NCBI RefSeq assembly: GCF_040126055.1
Contig: NZ_CP143541.1
Location: 1,302,001-1,366,000 of the forward strand
Length of the DNA: 64,000 nt
Direction of reading: 5' to 3'
Origin: Pseudalkalibacillus sp. SCS-8
Lineage (GTDB): Bacteria; Bacillota; Bacilli; Bacillales; Fictibacillaceae
Shown: in pieces, positions 8,426 through 17,389 of the stretch
How the letters are laid out: the number at the start of each line of letters is the position of its first letter
Numbering within the stretch: the first letter of the stretch is position 1
Program-made: the position numbers and the translations under genes
The notes under the pieces: model-generated
What the model saw: the letters and a program-made list of their open reading frames with translations, nothing else
Databases searched by the model: none
What the model was told of the DNA's origin: nothing

Positions 8426-8592
8426 ATCGAGTATTTCCCCTTTCCTATTCATTCAATTAGTCAGTGTTTAATGTTCCTTATACTATTACCGTTTTCATGA
8501 AATCTAATCATTATGTGATTCGGCAATCAAATGGTTTGAAAGACCTATTTGATTGGGAAGGTTATACGTAGAAAAGAAAAGGAGGAATGGCT

Positions 8593-10209
8593 TTGATTAT
8601 TGATAACGTTCGACTATATCGACCAAACAGGAAAGATGACCCCGAGCAAATTCATCATATCCTCATCGAAGATGGAAAAATATCAGAGATAAGGGAAGGT
8701 CGTTCTGCGGAACAAGGGGAGCACGTTTATGATGCGGATCAACGTACAATCATGATAAGTATCACAGATTCCCACTTGCATCTCCTCCGATATGGTCTGA
8801 TGAAGACTGAACTGGATTTAAGAGGCGTTACTTCCTGGGAAGATTTGAAGAAAGAAGTGCGCGAATATTACCCATACATGGAAGAACACGATTGGATCAT
8901 CGGCCGAGGTTTAGAGGATGACGATTTCACCGATCTGGATCATCCTTTGACGGCAAAGGATTTGGATGAAATCCATCTGGAAAAACCGATGTTCTTCATG
9001 CATCGGGATGGACATGAATGTGTCGTCAATCAAACGGTTCTAGATAAGGTGAAAGAGGAAGAGGAGTTTCTTGAAAAGGTGCCGGAGGATTTCGTTGAAA
9101 AGGATGAAAACGGTGAATGGAACGGAAGATTCAAAGACACAGCCGTCCATTACATCAAACGACATTTCCGTGCTAGACCGAAGGATGAAGCGAAGGATGC
9201 AATCGAGGCAGCTGTCCCATATTTGTTGAGAAATGGGATCACCTCAGTCCATACAGATGACCTGAACTTCATCAAAGATTATAAAATCTTGATGGAAAGC
9301 TACCAAGAGCTTGAGGATGAAGGGAAGCTCCCTGTCGATGTTTATCTACATTACTACATTTTCCAAAAAGAGGACTTGGAACATTTCCTAGATGAATTCG
9401 ACCTTCGGACAGGTGAGGGAAGTGAGAAGGTGAAGGTCGGAGCGATCAAGATTTTCCTTGATGGGACACAAAGGCTACACACTGCGGCGATGCGGATGCC
9501 TTATAAAGACAACCCTGACACGGCAGGGGATCTTGTCTACTCTCAAGATGACCTCAATGCCATTGTTCGACTGGCATCTGAAAATGGCATGCAAGTTGCC
9601 ATGCATGCATTAGGTGACAGGGCGACGGAGCAAGCTATCGAGGCTCTTGAACAGCCTGAGGTTGATGTCGATAAACTTAAACATCGTATTATCCATGCAC
9701 AAACGTTAGGGCCGGATCTTCTCGATCGTTTGCGTGACCTTAAACCATATCTTGAAGTGCAGCCATCATTCTTGATGGATGAGTATGACCAAAAGGCCAA
9801 ATGGGTAGGTGAGGATCTAGCACCATTCTGTGATGCATTCGGGTCATTGGAAAAGAACAACATCCCATATACGTTAAGCTCTGATGCGCCAATAGGTGAC
9901 TTGAATCCATTCGTTTCCGTCTTTGCTGCTGTCAATCGGACGGATTTGAATCATGAACCTGAAGGAGGATGGGTACCATCAGAAAAGCTGACCGTCGATC
10001 AATCCTTTGAAGCTTTTACGTACACTCCACGTTTATTGGAATATACGGAAAAAATAAAAGGACGGCTAGAGGAAGGGTATAACGCTGATTTCTTGCTCCT
10101 TTCAAAGCACCCGAAATTAGCAGACGAAAAAGACCTGCACAACATTCGTGTTGAACAAGTATGGGTAAAAGGCAAGCGGGTCTATGCTGGAGAAACTGCA
10201 ACAGTTTGA
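8593..10209 (+). CDS. Amidohydrolase family protein (YtcJ type)
   Basis: About 538 residues of the amidohydrolase superfamily (YtcJ/amidohydrolase 3). The N-terminal small beta domain (LIIDNVRLYRP) precedes the metal-binding DSHLH at the start of the TIM barrel. Later motifs are MHALGDRA, HAQTLG and the conserved SDAPIGDLNPF near the C-terminus. It probably hydrolyses a C-N bond of an exogenous amide or urea-like compound; the substrate is unknown. Start choice: ATG 8587 sits 1 nt after the SD (GGAGGA), which is too close, whereas TTG 8593 has a 7-nt spacer, so I prefer TTG. Confidence 0.85.
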   Translation: MIIDNVRLYRPNRKDDPEQIHHILIEDGKISEIREGRSAEQGEHVYDADQRTIMISITDSHLHLLRYGLMKTELDLRGVTSWEDLKKEVREYYPYMEEHDWIIGRGLEDDDFTDLDHPLTAKDLDEIHLEKPMFFMHRDGHECVVNQTVLDKVKEEEEFLEKVPEDFVEKDENGEWNGRFKDTAVHYIKRHFRARPKDEAKDAIEAAVPYLLRNGITSVHTDDLNFIKDYKILMESYQELEDEGKLPVDVYLHYYIFQKEDLEHFLDEFDLRTGEGSEKVKVGAIKIFLDGTQRLHTAAMRMPYKDNPDTAGDLVYSQDDLNAIVRLASENGMQVAMHALGDRATEQAIEALEQPEVDVDKLKHRIIHAQTLGPDLLDRLRDLKPYLEVQPSFLMDEYDQKAKWVGEDLAPFCDAFGSLEKNNIPYTLSSDAPIGDLNPFVSVFAAVNRTDLNHEPEGGWVPSEKLTVDQSFEAFTYTPRLLEYTEKIKGRLEEGYNADFLLLSKHPKLADEKDLHNIRVEQVWVKGKRVYAGETATV

Positions 10210-10255
10210 TGAGCATTTTTAAACTCTCGAGTTAAGCCTCATTTTTTCTTAAGTC

Positions 10256-10264
10256 TGTTATAAT
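10256..10264 (+). promoter_or_regulatory. Extended -10 promoter candidate for the histidine kinase gene
   Basis: TGTTATAAT (TG-n-TATAAT) 33 nt before the kinase start codon. No good -35 is present, which is common for extended -10 promoters. Confidence 0.45.
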
Positions 10265-10296
10265 GGCAGTAATAGTGGGATGAGGGAGAAAAAACA

Positions 10297-11475
10297 ATGA
10301 AAAAGAGGCATGAATTAACGAGAGATGATGCGAACCAACTGATCGAGTTGTTCCATACTTATCACGAGACAATCTTGACTGAATGGTTGAATAGTGCATC
10401 CATATCAGACGATGATCCTTATCGTGATGAGATTACGATCAATGGCGGGCATACGATCCGCCTGATCGTAGCTTACATAAACGATCCGAACACGCAATTG
10501 ATCGAGCAATTGACAAAGAAAATTGCCCGGGAACGAGTAGAGGCTGAAGTGGGCATCGGGGAGTTCATATCGAATATCAATCTCGGTCGTTCCATTATTT
10601 ATCGGGTTTTCAGTCGTATTGATATATCTGAAGCCAGCCAGATGAAGTACTTGCTTGTCGTTAACGACTTCTTCGATCTCTATATGTATCATTCCATAAC
10701 GGAGTATACGAGGGTAAAAGACTCGATCATTAATAATAAGACCCGCTTCATTCAAGAAATGCATAGTGATCGGTTATCCATCCTCGGTCAAGTAGCTGCC
10801 AGTTTTGCACATGAATTCCGAAATCCTCTGACATCGATAAAAGGTTTCATTCAAATGATTGAAAAGGAAGCTACCCCTGAAACGGCTACCTATTTTACAA
10901 TTATCCAGCAAGAGCTTGAGAGTCTTGAAAAAAAGATCACTCAATTTCTATACTTATCAAAAATGAAAGGGCTGGACGACCAATCCGAATACTTTTCTCT
11001 TGATCAGGTCGTAAAAGGGATGCTCGAATTCCTTTATCCAAGGTTTCTGGATGAAAACATAAATGTCAACCATGAAATTGAATCAGGATTAGAGATGTAT
11101 GGGGTAGAAGAACAGATCAAACAAGTACTACTCAACATCCTGAATAATGCTGTCGAGGAACTGACCGAAATTGAGGTAGACCGTATGGTGAAGGTTAGAG
11201 CACACCAAGAGGGTGACCTGATCCACTTGAATATTTCTAATAATGGGCCGATGATTCCTGAACATTTATTAGAGGACATTTTCGAACCATTTATCTCAAC
11301 CAAACAATTAGGAACCGGCTTAGGTTTATCCGTATGCAAACAAATCGTCGAGAAGCACAAAGGTACGATACAGGTATTGTCTACGGATAATGAAACATCT
11401 TTCTCAATCACATTTCCAAAGCCATCTAAGAAAGGGGAACATCATGACAACAACGATTCATTACAATGCAAGTGA
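10297..11475 (+). CDS. Soluble sensor histidine kinase with RsbRD-like N-terminal domain
   Basis: A 392-residue protein without membrane segments. Residues 1-150 form a helical domain of the RsbRD-N type (LFHTYHETILTEWL; later NGGHTIRLI). A dimerisation/phosphoacceptor helix follows with His172 in AHEFRNPLTSIKGF. The ATPase has the N box NILNNAVEEL and the G box TKQLGTGLGLS. The H-box style is that of Spo0A-phosphorelay kinases (KinA-E). No response regulator gene is adjacent. The stop lies 32 nt inside the following ATP-grasp gene, so the two are translationally linked. The signal is unknown; a cytoplasmic sensor is inferred from the absence of membrane segments. Confidence 0.88.
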   Translation: MKKRHELTRDDANQLIELFHTYHETILTEWLNSASISDDDPYRDEITINGGHTIRLIVAYINDPNTQLIEQLTKKIARERVEAEVGIGEFISNINLGRSIIYRVFSRIDISEASQMKYLLVVNDFFDLYMYHSITEYTRVKDSIINNKTRFIQEMHSDRLSILGQVAASFAHEFRNPLTSIKGFIQMIEKEATPETATYFTIIQQELESLEKKITQFLYLSKMKGLDDQSEYFSLDQVVKGMLEFLYPRFLDENINVNHEIESGLEMYGVEEQIKQVLLNILNNAVEELTEIEVDRMVKVRAHQEGDLIHLNISNNGPMIPEHLLEDIFEPFISTKQLGTGLGLSVCKQIVEKHKGTIQVLSTDNETSFSITFPKPSKKGEHHDNNDSLQCK

Positions 11476-12706
11476 GCTGAAAGAAGCGATTGTACAAGAC
11501 GCGGACATCCATAAAAGGAGACCTGTCTTGATCTGCAATTCCCATATAACCGGACTAGCTGTTGCGAGAGGATTGGGGAGGAAAGGTGTACCTATCATTG
11601 CGTTGGATCGCGAAGACCGAGGATTGGCATTTTCCTCTAAGTATGTCCTGCATCGTGGTGTTTGTCCAAATCCTGTCGTTGCTGAGAAAGCCTTCATACA
11701 ATATTTATTGGACATCGGTCCTGCCTTCAAGGAAAAATGTATTCTCCTTCCATCGATGGATGAGTGGGCATTAGCTATGGCGAAATATGCGGACCAGCTT
11801 TCCGAGTATTATATTTGGCCGTTTTCTTCCTATGAGACAATCAATGAAATCCTGGATAAATCGTCATTGTACAAAAGAGCCAATGAGCTGGGCGTTCCCG
11901 TACCAGCATATGAGAGAGTCACAGAATCGAACCATAAACAGCTTCCAGTAGATCTTTCATTCCCGATGGTACTAAAGCCAATCAACAAACGAGCTTTCTA
12001 TGATACGTTTCAGGAAGGGCTTTTCATTGCGAACAATCTGAAAGAATATGAAGAAATGACAGCAAAGGCCAAAGATGCAGGACTCGATCTAATTGCTCAG
12101 GAGTTCGTGGATGTAAACCGGGACGGATATGTCACGATTGTCGTTTATATGGACGGAGAACAGAATTTAAGAGGGGCACTGGCCGGGCAAAGGCTGGAAA
12201 TCTATCCGCCTCGCTCAGGGACGACCTGCCTTGTAGAATCCATAGAAGCTCCTGAACTTACAGAACGTGCCGTTTCTGTCTTAAAAGCCTTTTCTTACGA
12301 AGGAATCGCTGAATGTGAATTCTTATATGATCAAAAAGACGGCGAATATAAATTGCTCGATATCAACACAAGGCCATGGAAGTGGATCGGACTTCCCATC
12401 CACTGCGGTGTCAATCTTCCCCATCTCCTTTATTGTGCAGTAAATGAAGAGCCATACACGAGCTTGAACCCAAAGGTCGGTGTAAAATGGGTTTATATGA
12501 ACGATTACAAAAAGTTAAAGGAACAAAAAGAAGGATTATTTGATGGAGATATCCTCTCAAAAGAGGAATGGATGGAAATCCTGCAGCATCGAACCGATGA
12601 AAGCAGCTTGATCACGATGGCTGTGGAGTCGAACGATGATCCAGAACCTGCGTACCGTCAGCTTCAGAATGCCTTTTCAAAACGCTCTTATTATTGCCCA
12701 TGCTAA
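11444..12706 (+). CDS. ATP-grasp carboxylate-amine ligase family protein
   Basis: About 420 residues. The N-terminal domain (RPVLICNSHITGLAVARGLG) resembles pre-ATP-grasp Rossmann folds. The ATP-grasp core has VPVPAYERV, the lysine segment FPMVLKPINK and the metal-binding end LLDINTRPWKWIGLP. It resembles the D-aspartate-ligase/carboxylate-amine-ligase-like group, which adds amino acids to cell-wall or peptide acceptors; the actual reaction is unknown. ATG 11444 has an SD (AAAGGGG, 6-nt spacer) inside the kinase gene. An earlier in-frame ATG at 11390 lies deep inside the kinase frame and is unlikely. A strong terminator follows, so kinase plus ligase form a two-gene operon. Confidence 0.82.
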   Translation: MTTTIHYNASELKEAIVQDADIHKRRPVLICNSHITGLAVARGLGRKGVPIIALDREDRGLAFSSKYVLHRGVCPNPVVAEKAFIQYLLDIGPAFKEKCILLPSMDEWALAMAKYADQLSEYYIWPFSSYETINEILDKSSLYKRANELGVPVPAYERVTESNHKQLPVDLSFPMVLKPINKRAFYDTFQEGLFIANNLKEYEEMTAKAKDAGLDLIAQEFVDVNRDGYVTIVVYMDGEQNLRGALAGQRLEIYPPRSGTTCLVESIEAPELTERAVSVLKAFSYEGIAECEFLYDQKDGEYKLLDINTRPWKWIGLPIHCGVNLPHLLYCAVNEEPYTSLNPKVGVKWVYMNDYKKLKEQKEGLFDGDILSKEEWMEILQHRTDESSLITMAVESNDDPEPAYRQLQNAFSKRSYYCPC

Positions 12707-12734
12707 TGGTGAAATACTTACTTGAAAATAAAAG

Positions 12735-12782
12735 TGACCCGTTCGGCTTTAAACTCTCAAAGCCGGAACGGGTCATTTTTTT
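12735..12782 (+). terminator. Terminator of the kinase/ATP-grasp operon
   Basis: A long stem, TGACCCGTTCGGCTTT / AAAGCCGGAACGGGTCA (one bulged base), is followed by TTTTTTT. Confidence 0.9.
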
Positions 12783-13012
12783 ATGAAGCTGAATCCTCAA
12801 CTATCTAATTAAAATTAACTTAGAATAATTTCTCAACACCATCCTCTTGTTTACCCCCATTCCCTCCATATTCAGGCAGGAAGTACACATTTTCTGCATA
12901 GCAATCCTGATGGAATCTGACTCTTATCCCCGTGAAATTCCATTCAAAAAGCAATACGATCATAACACCGCGGAATTAAAGGGAAGCATGCTTTTCGGTA
13001 GGATGTCGTTCA
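12783..13012. other. Intergenic space without recognisable gene
   Basis: This stretch precedes the orphan sigma factor gene. I see no ORF with an SD, no stable hairpin and no convincing sigma-A promoter. A weak SD (GGTAGGATG) lies just upstream of the sigma gene. Confidence 0.5.
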
Positions 13013-13495
13013 ATGAATCGTTATGAAGGATTGCTTGAAAGCTATGAGCCACTCATTAAGAAATTGATCAAACGTTATGCCTACGCAGGAACATACGACG
13101 AACTTTTCCAGATTGGTCGTATTGCCTTGTGGGAGGCATGTGAGCGTTATACTTTGGGAAAAGGATCGTTCCCAGCTTATGTCCAGTCCTATATCAAGGG
13201 TAGATTGCTCCATGAAGTCCGGACTTATATGCGGAAAAGGGTTGAAGTATCTGACCATACAACAAATATGCAGACGATGTATGTGGTCCCTTACTTGGAT
13301 GAATTGATTGTCGAGGAATATTTGAAGGGTCTTACCAAGCGAGAGCTGTTATATGTGAGATACGTTATGATCGAACAGGGGAGACAAAAGGATCTTGCTG
13401 AACGAGAAGGGGTTTCTTATGAGACAGTCCGTTCCTGGAGGAAAAGTGCATTGATGAAATTGAGGATAAAAGGAAAAACAATGAACAAGATATGA
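13013..13495 (+). CDS. Small sigma-70 family RNA polymerase sigma factor
   Basis: A 160-residue sigma factor with only regions 2 and 4. Region 2 contains the core-binding helix YDELFQIGRIALWEACERY. Region 4 is a helix-turn-helix (QKDLAEREGVSYETVRSW) near residues 125-145. There is no anti-sigma gene next to it, unlike most ECF sigma operons. It does not match any named B. subtilis sigma factor well enough for a symbol. It ends in a hairpin terminator shared with a convergent 43-residue gene. It could equally be a phage- or plasmid-style sigma-like activator. Confidence 0.8.
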   Translation: MNRYEGLLESYEPLIKKLIKRYAYAGTYDELFQIGRIALWEACERYTLGKGSFPAYVQSYIKGRLLHEVRTYMRKRVEVSDHTTNMQTMYVVPYLDELIVEEYLKGLTKRELLYVRYVMIEQGRQKDLAEREGVSYETVRSWRKSALMKLRIKGKTMNKI

Positions 13496-13503
13496 AAAAG
13501 CAA

Positions 13504-13537
13504 GAGGGAGACCTCGAAGGTCCCCCTCAATCCTTTT
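13504..13537. terminator. Terminator between sigma gene and convergent small gene
   Basis: Stem GAGGGAGACC / GGTCCCCCTC (one mismatch) with a 5-nt loop, then AATCCTTTTG. The T tract is modest. Confidence 0.55.
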
Positions 13538-13547
13538 GTATAAAAGC

Positions 13548-13679
13548 TTATAGATGGTCCGTTTTCTTGGAATATTGCCTTGTACCTTTTTTGATATTGG
13601 CATCCTGCATTTCATTTTTTATTTCCTGACGGGCTTGATTATCCCGCTTTTTCTTATCGTTGTCTTTCGTATTGGACAT
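13548..13679 (-). CDS. Small basic protein, 43 residues, unknown function
   Basis: The translated frame begins MSNTKDNDKKKRDNQARQEI and ends QYSKKTDHL. A near-perfect SD (AAGGAGGG, 6-nt spacer) before the ATG argues that it is expressed. It is highly charged, hydrophilic and without cysteine, membrane segment or signal peptide. I do not recognise a family; short lysine- and glutamine-rich proteins of this kind are often spore-associated in Bacillaceae, but that is only a guess. It lies between the orphan sigma factor and a DegV gene. Confidence 0.6.
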   Translation of the reverse strand: MSNTKDNDKKKRDNQARQEIKNEMQDANIKKGTRQYSKKTDHL

Positions 13680-13723
13680 GGAAATCCCTCCTTGTTGCTT
13701 AATCTTGACGTTAGTGGAAGGAT

Positions 13724-14593
13724 TTATTCCGTATCAGGATCTCCATTCAAAAAGTATACAGCCAATGTTCCTGGTCCCGTGTGAGCACCAATGGCACAAC
13801 CGATGGTATTCACCATCACGTTCTTCACATTCAACTGGTCTTCAATCATGGCTTTTAACTCGTTTGCTCGCGTGAGGTCATCAGCATGAGAAATTGTAAT
13901 CGTCTGGTTTTCAAATTGGCTGCCACGCTCGTCAATCAGTTCCATCAGTCGAGAAAGCACCTTTTTGCTGCCTCTTACTTTCTCCAGAGGAAAAAGCTTT
14001 CCATCTTCCATATGAAGCACCGGTTTGATCTTCAATAACCCGCCTACAAAGCCGGCTGCTTTAGAGACGCGTCCTCCACGAACGAGATACTCGAGATCAT
14101 CCACTGTAAAAATGTGTTTGATTTTGTCGATAAGGGTATTGGTGTAAGTGACGACCTGCTCTGTATCGGTTTTCTCGTCCCTTATTTTCTGAGAGACATA
14201 GTAGGCGATAAGCCCATAACCGAGAGAAGCACTCCTGGAATCGACGATCGTAAGGTCAAGATCGACGCCTTCTTCCACTAATTGATCCCTTACGAGACAT
14301 GCAGTTTGGTATGTACCTGATAATTCAGAAGAGAGGGTTAGATAGATAGCCGGTTGATTTTTACTTGCAAGCTCTTCGAATAAACTTTTCATTCGTTCAG
14401 GAGGTACTTGGGATGTCTTCGGAACAGCACCGTCCTTCATCATGGAATACAGTGTGGATGGTTGGATGGTTTCCTTATCATAATATTCTTCATCGTTCAC
14501 ATGAACAACTAAAGGAAGTACCTCAATATTGTTTTCGTCAATGACATGTTGAGGCAAGTCGGATCCAGTATCCACAATTAATTGAATTGACAT
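13724..14593 (-). CDS. DegV family fatty-acid-binding protein (first copy)
   Basis: About 289 residues of the DegV/FakB family, which bind a fatty acid and present it to the kinase FakA. Typical features are LIVDTGSDLP at the N-terminus, TSQVPPER, the SSELSGTYQTA segment, LEYLVRGGRVSKA and the C-terminal GCAIGAHTGPGTL. ATG 14593 has a GAGGTG SD; the longer frame begins at a TTG without one. A second, more divergent DegV protein lies at 45204. Multiple FakB paralogues with different acyl preference are normal in Firmicutes. No fakA gene is in the window. Confidence 0.92.
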   Translation of the reverse strand: MSIQLIVDTGSDLPQHVIDENNIEVLPLVVHVNDEEYYDKETIQPSTLYSMMKDGAVPKTSQVPPERMKSLFEELASKNQPAIYLTLSSELSGTYQTACLVRDQLVEEGVDLDLTIVDSRSASLGYGLIAYYVSQKIRDEKTDTEQVVTYTNTLIDKIKHIFTVDDLEYLVRGGRVSKAAGFVGGLLKIKPVLHMEDGKLFPLEKVRGSKKVLSRLMELIDERGSQFENQTITISHADDLTRANELKAMIEDQLNVKNVMVNTIGCAIGAHTGPGTLAVYFLNGDPDTE

Positions 14594-14763
14594 AGTCACA
14601 CCTCGCAAAAATGATTACAAATTCATAACTTTTCTATAAGTGTAGCCTTGTCATCTGTAAAAAGCAACGTATTGTTTAAAAGGTGACAAATAACCATTGA
14701 CAAATAGAAAGAAGATTTGTTAAAAATAGAACGTTCTATTAGGAGAAGAAGGTAGGGATTCGT

Positions 14764-15606
14764 ATGGCGATCATTTCAGAATTGAAGAAAATAACGATCA
14801 TCCTGCTTGGAGCGGTACTCGGAGCCGTTTCATTGAACTATTTCTTGATCCCGGCAAATGTATATGCAAGTGGATTTACAGGAATCGCCCAATTGCTGGC
14901 TAGTGTTTTAAAGGAGACACCGATTCCAGCTTCGACCGGTATTTTACTATTCATACTTAATGTGCCAGTGGCGATCCTCGGTTGGGTGAAAGTAGGAAAA
15001 TCGTTTACGGTATACAGCTTTTTCAGTGTTGCTGCGACAACTTTCTTCCTCGAAGTCATTCCGATCAAAGTCATTTCAGAAGACATTCTTCTGAATGCAG
15101 TATTCGGTGGAGTGATTGCTGCAATCGGTATCGGTTTCACCCTTAAGTGGGGGGCTTCTACTGGAGGAATGGATATTGTCGCAATGGTATTATCAAGATT
15201 AAAGGACCGTCCAATCGGGATTTATTTCTTTACCTTGAACGCCTTCATTATATTGACTGCTGGGTTATTATATGGTTGGGAGAAGTCGCTTTATACACTT
15301 GTCACCTTATACGTCACCTCCCGTGTAATTGATGTCATCCACACTCGTCATGAAAAGTTGACTGTTATGATTATTACGAAGAAGGGCGACGAGCTGCAAA
15401 AGGCCATCCATGAAAAATTGGTACGTGGAATCACGAAAATTCCTGCCAAGGGAGGCTTCACGGATGAGGAAAAAGACCTGCTCATCATAGTGGTGACTCG
15501 ATATGAGCTCTATGATTTGGAGCACACCATTAAAGAGGTGGACCCACATGCGTTCACCAACATTGTCAACACGACCGGAATTTTCGGGTTCTTTAGACAG
15601 GATTAG
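14764..15606 (+). CDS. YitT family membrane protein (DUF161 + DUF2179)
   Basis: A 280-residue protein. There are five or six hydrophobic segments in residues 1-180 with the family signatures SLNYFLIPANVYASGFTGIAQ and GASTGGMDIVA, then a soluble C-terminal DUF2179 domain (about residues 195-275). The biochemical role of YitT/YvjA/YqfU proteins is unsettled. The gene stands alone, with an SD (AGGAGAAGGTAGG) upstream and a bidirectional terminator downstream. A weak TTGACA is present at 14698 but the -10 is poor. Confidence 0.92.
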   Translation: MAIISELKKITIILLGAVLGAVSLNYFLIPANVYASGFTGIAQLLASVLKETPIPASTGILLFILNVPVAILGWVKVGKSFTVYSFFSVAATTFFLEVIPIKVISEDILLNAVFGGVIAAIGIGFTLKWGASTGGMDIVAMVLSRLKDRPIGIYFFTLNAFIILTAGLLYGWEKSLYTLVTLYVTSRVIDVIHTRHEKLTVMIITKKGDELQKAIHEKLVRGITKIPAKGGFTDEEKDLLIIVVTRYELYDLEHTIKEVDPHAFTNIVNTTGIFGFFRQD

Positions 15607-15649
15607 AAAATCACAAGGTCATGGTATTTTAACCAAGTCAAAGTACTAA

Positions 15650-15688
15650 AAAAGCTGATTCACAATCAACGTGGAATCAGCTTTTTTT
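15650..15688. terminator. Bidirectional terminator between yitT-like and nfu-like genes
   Basis: GCTGATTC / GAATCAGC stem flanked by an A-run on the left and a T-run on the right. It serves convergent genes. Confidence 0.85.
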
Positions 15689-15700
15689 GATGATCTAGAA

Positions 15701-15961
15701 TTAATAGGCGTTTTGGAATACTTCTTGTACTTGAGGCACAATCGTGTCCCAGTCTCCGTCCATCGTTTTGTTGATGGTGATGAAATCTTGGAAACCGAAT
15801 ATGGATTCGACACCATCGATTTTAAGGAGTGCGGAAGCGACTGCATCATCCGGGTTATCCCCTTGACGATAGGAAAGCCTTCCCTCAAACAATGGTTGAT
15901 TGGCTGAAAATTTCAAAGCATTTGGATTTGGTGTTGGGTCAATTGAGAATTCTACTGCCAT
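15701..15961 (-). CDS. Nfu/NifU N-terminal domain protein
   Basis: An 86-residue single-domain protein with the Nfu-N signature FSIDPTPNPNALKFS near the start and KIDGVESIFGFQDFITI. In two-domain Nfu proteins this part precedes the CxxC iron-sulfur scaffold domain; here no cysteine is present, so it cannot hold a cluster itself. It is probably an accessory factor in Fe-S protein maturation (inference). The gene is monocistronic, minus strand, with an AAAGGAG-like SD. Confidence 0.88.
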   Translation of the reverse strand: MAVEFSIDPTPNPNALKFSANQPLFEGRLSYRQGDNPDDAVASALLKIDGVESIFGFQDFITINKTMDGDWDTIVPQVQEVFQNAY

Positions 15962-16022
15962 AATGACAAAACTCCTTTCATTCTTTCTTTCAATTGTAGC
16001 AAACTTGGCCCTAAGACGTCAG

Positions 16023-16475
16023 TCAAAACGAAAATCCGTACCTTTTGGATACGACTTCATAAAAACCTAGTGAGTTGTAAAGGTGCTTCGTGACAACATT
16101 GTTGATTCCCGTTTCAAGTTCAATGGATTTGATGCCTGACCTTTCTGCCCAATAGACGACGTGGAGCAGAAGTTTCTTCGCAATTCCTTTGTTCCTGAAC
16201 TCTTCATGCACATACAGTTCATTCAGCCACATATAATGGCCTCCACGGGCAAGGCTGACCCCGATATTGAAGAAAGCAGCTCCGACAATCTCATCATCGA
16301 TTTCAGCAACGACGATATAGGCGGTCTCTTTGCTTTCCAGTGCAAGGTGGATTCCAGTCATGATCTGATCGAATGTGCCGAAATTCTCATTGCTGATACG
16401 CTGTCTTGTAAGTAATTCAGCCACCTGTTTCTTGAGCGAATCAGGTGTATCTTTTTCAAGTTCATAAACGTTCAT
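16023..16475 (-). CDS. GNAT family N-acetyltransferase
   Basis: A 150-residue GNAT protein. The acetyl-CoA-binding motif A is visible as VHEEFRNKGIAKKLL, followed by motif B around KHLYNSLGFYEVV. The N-terminal helical part (LKKQVAELLTRQRISN) resembles other small-substrate acetyltransferases. The substrate is unknown. It is a lone minus-strand gene with its SD (GGAGGG) 7 nt upstream. Confidence 0.88.
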   Translation of the reverse strand: MNVYELEKDTPDSLKKQVAELLTRQRISNENFGTFDQIMTGIHLALESKETAYIVVAEIDDEIVGAAFFNIGVSLARGGHYMWLNELYVHEEFRNKGIAKKLLLHVVYWAERSGIKSIELETGINNVVTKHLYNSLGFYEVVSKRYGFSF

Positions 16476-16581
16476 GGTGATACCCTCCTATAACCCACTT
16501 TCCTATTTCCAGTTTATCAATCGTTTTCCTGCAAAGTAAGATGTGATTTTACAATTTTTTTATTTTTTACAAGGAAAAATT

Positions 16582-16607
16582 GGAACTTTTCACCTGGTTC
16601 GATCGTC
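16582..16607 (+). promoter_or_regulatory. Candidate ECF-sigma promoter (GGAAC-N17-CGTC)
   Basis: GGAAC at 16582 and CGTC at 16604 are separated by 17 nt, fitting the AAC / CGTC pattern of Bacillus ECF sigma promoters (sigma-W/M/X type). It lies 87 nt before the PP-loop gene. The match is short and could be chance. Confidence 0.3.
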
Positions 16608-16693
16608 TAAATAGGAGAGGCCATTCTGTGATGTACGAAAAGTCCCGGATTTGAACGAATACTATAAAAAGATTCGACGTAAAGGAGTTACAT

Positions 16694-17377
16694 ATGGCAA
16701 AGTCTTCTGTCCTTTTTTGGAGTGGAGGAAAAGATAGCTTGTTAGCACTCGACGTTATGCATCGGTCGGTTGAATACGACGTTGACTATCTGCTTACAAC
16801 ATATAATCGCCAGACGGAACGTGTACCGTTCCATGGCATTCACATCGATTTGATCAAATCACAGGCCAGTGCATTGAAAATCGCTCTAATCACGGTCCCA
16901 TTACCCCCGACACCTACGAACGAAGTCTATCAGGAATCTGTATTGTCCACATTGAAGAACTTGAAAAAGAACGGCGTTGAAGCGGTCATCCATGGAGATC
17001 TATACTTGGACGAGCTCCGTGCGTACAAGGAAAGAATAACGTCTGATGCCCATTTGACCCCTGTATTTCCATTGTGGCAAATGGATTCGTCTGAGGTAGC
17101 ATCAAAGTTTATTGAGGATGGATATAGAGCAGTCATTTGTGGGGTTGATCAAGCACGTTTATCACAAGGTTTACTTGGTCATTTTTATGATAACGCATTC
17201 CTGGAAAGAGTAAGGGATCAGATCGATCCTGCAGGTGAGAATGGTGAATTCCATACCTTTGTATTTGATGGTCCTATCTTTAATGAGCCTGTCAAATATT
17301 CGCATTCATCTGAAGTCCACACCTTATTTGAGCGTTATAAATTTTTAGAATTGAATTCTGATTTTCATTACGCATAG
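16694..17377 (+). CDS. PP-loop ATP pyrophosphatase, Dph6/DUF71 family
   Basis: A 227-residue protein with the P-loop SGGKDS at residues 10-15, the signature of N-type ATP pyrophosphatases. The rest follows the DUF71 (diphthine-ammonia-ligase-like) layout, with VIHGDLYLDELRAYKE and PLWQMDSSEVASKFIEDGYRAVICGVD. Bacteria lack diphthamide, so an amidation or other adenylation of an unknown substrate is the likely role. It is separated from the following GDSL hydrolase by 12 nt, so the two probably form an operon. Confidence 0.88.
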   Translation: MAKSSVLFWSGGKDSLLALDVMHRSVEYDVDYLLTTYNRQTERVPFHGIHIDLIKSQASALKIALITVPLPPTPTNEVYQESVLSTLKNLKKNGVEAVIHGDLYLDELRAYKERITSDAHLTPVFPLWQMDSSEVASKFIEDGYRAVICGVDQARLSQGLLGHFYDNAFLERVRDQIDPAGENGEFHTFVFDGPIFNEPVKYSHSSEVHTLFERYKFLELNSDFHYA

Positions 17378-17389
17378 GAGGTTGTGTAA

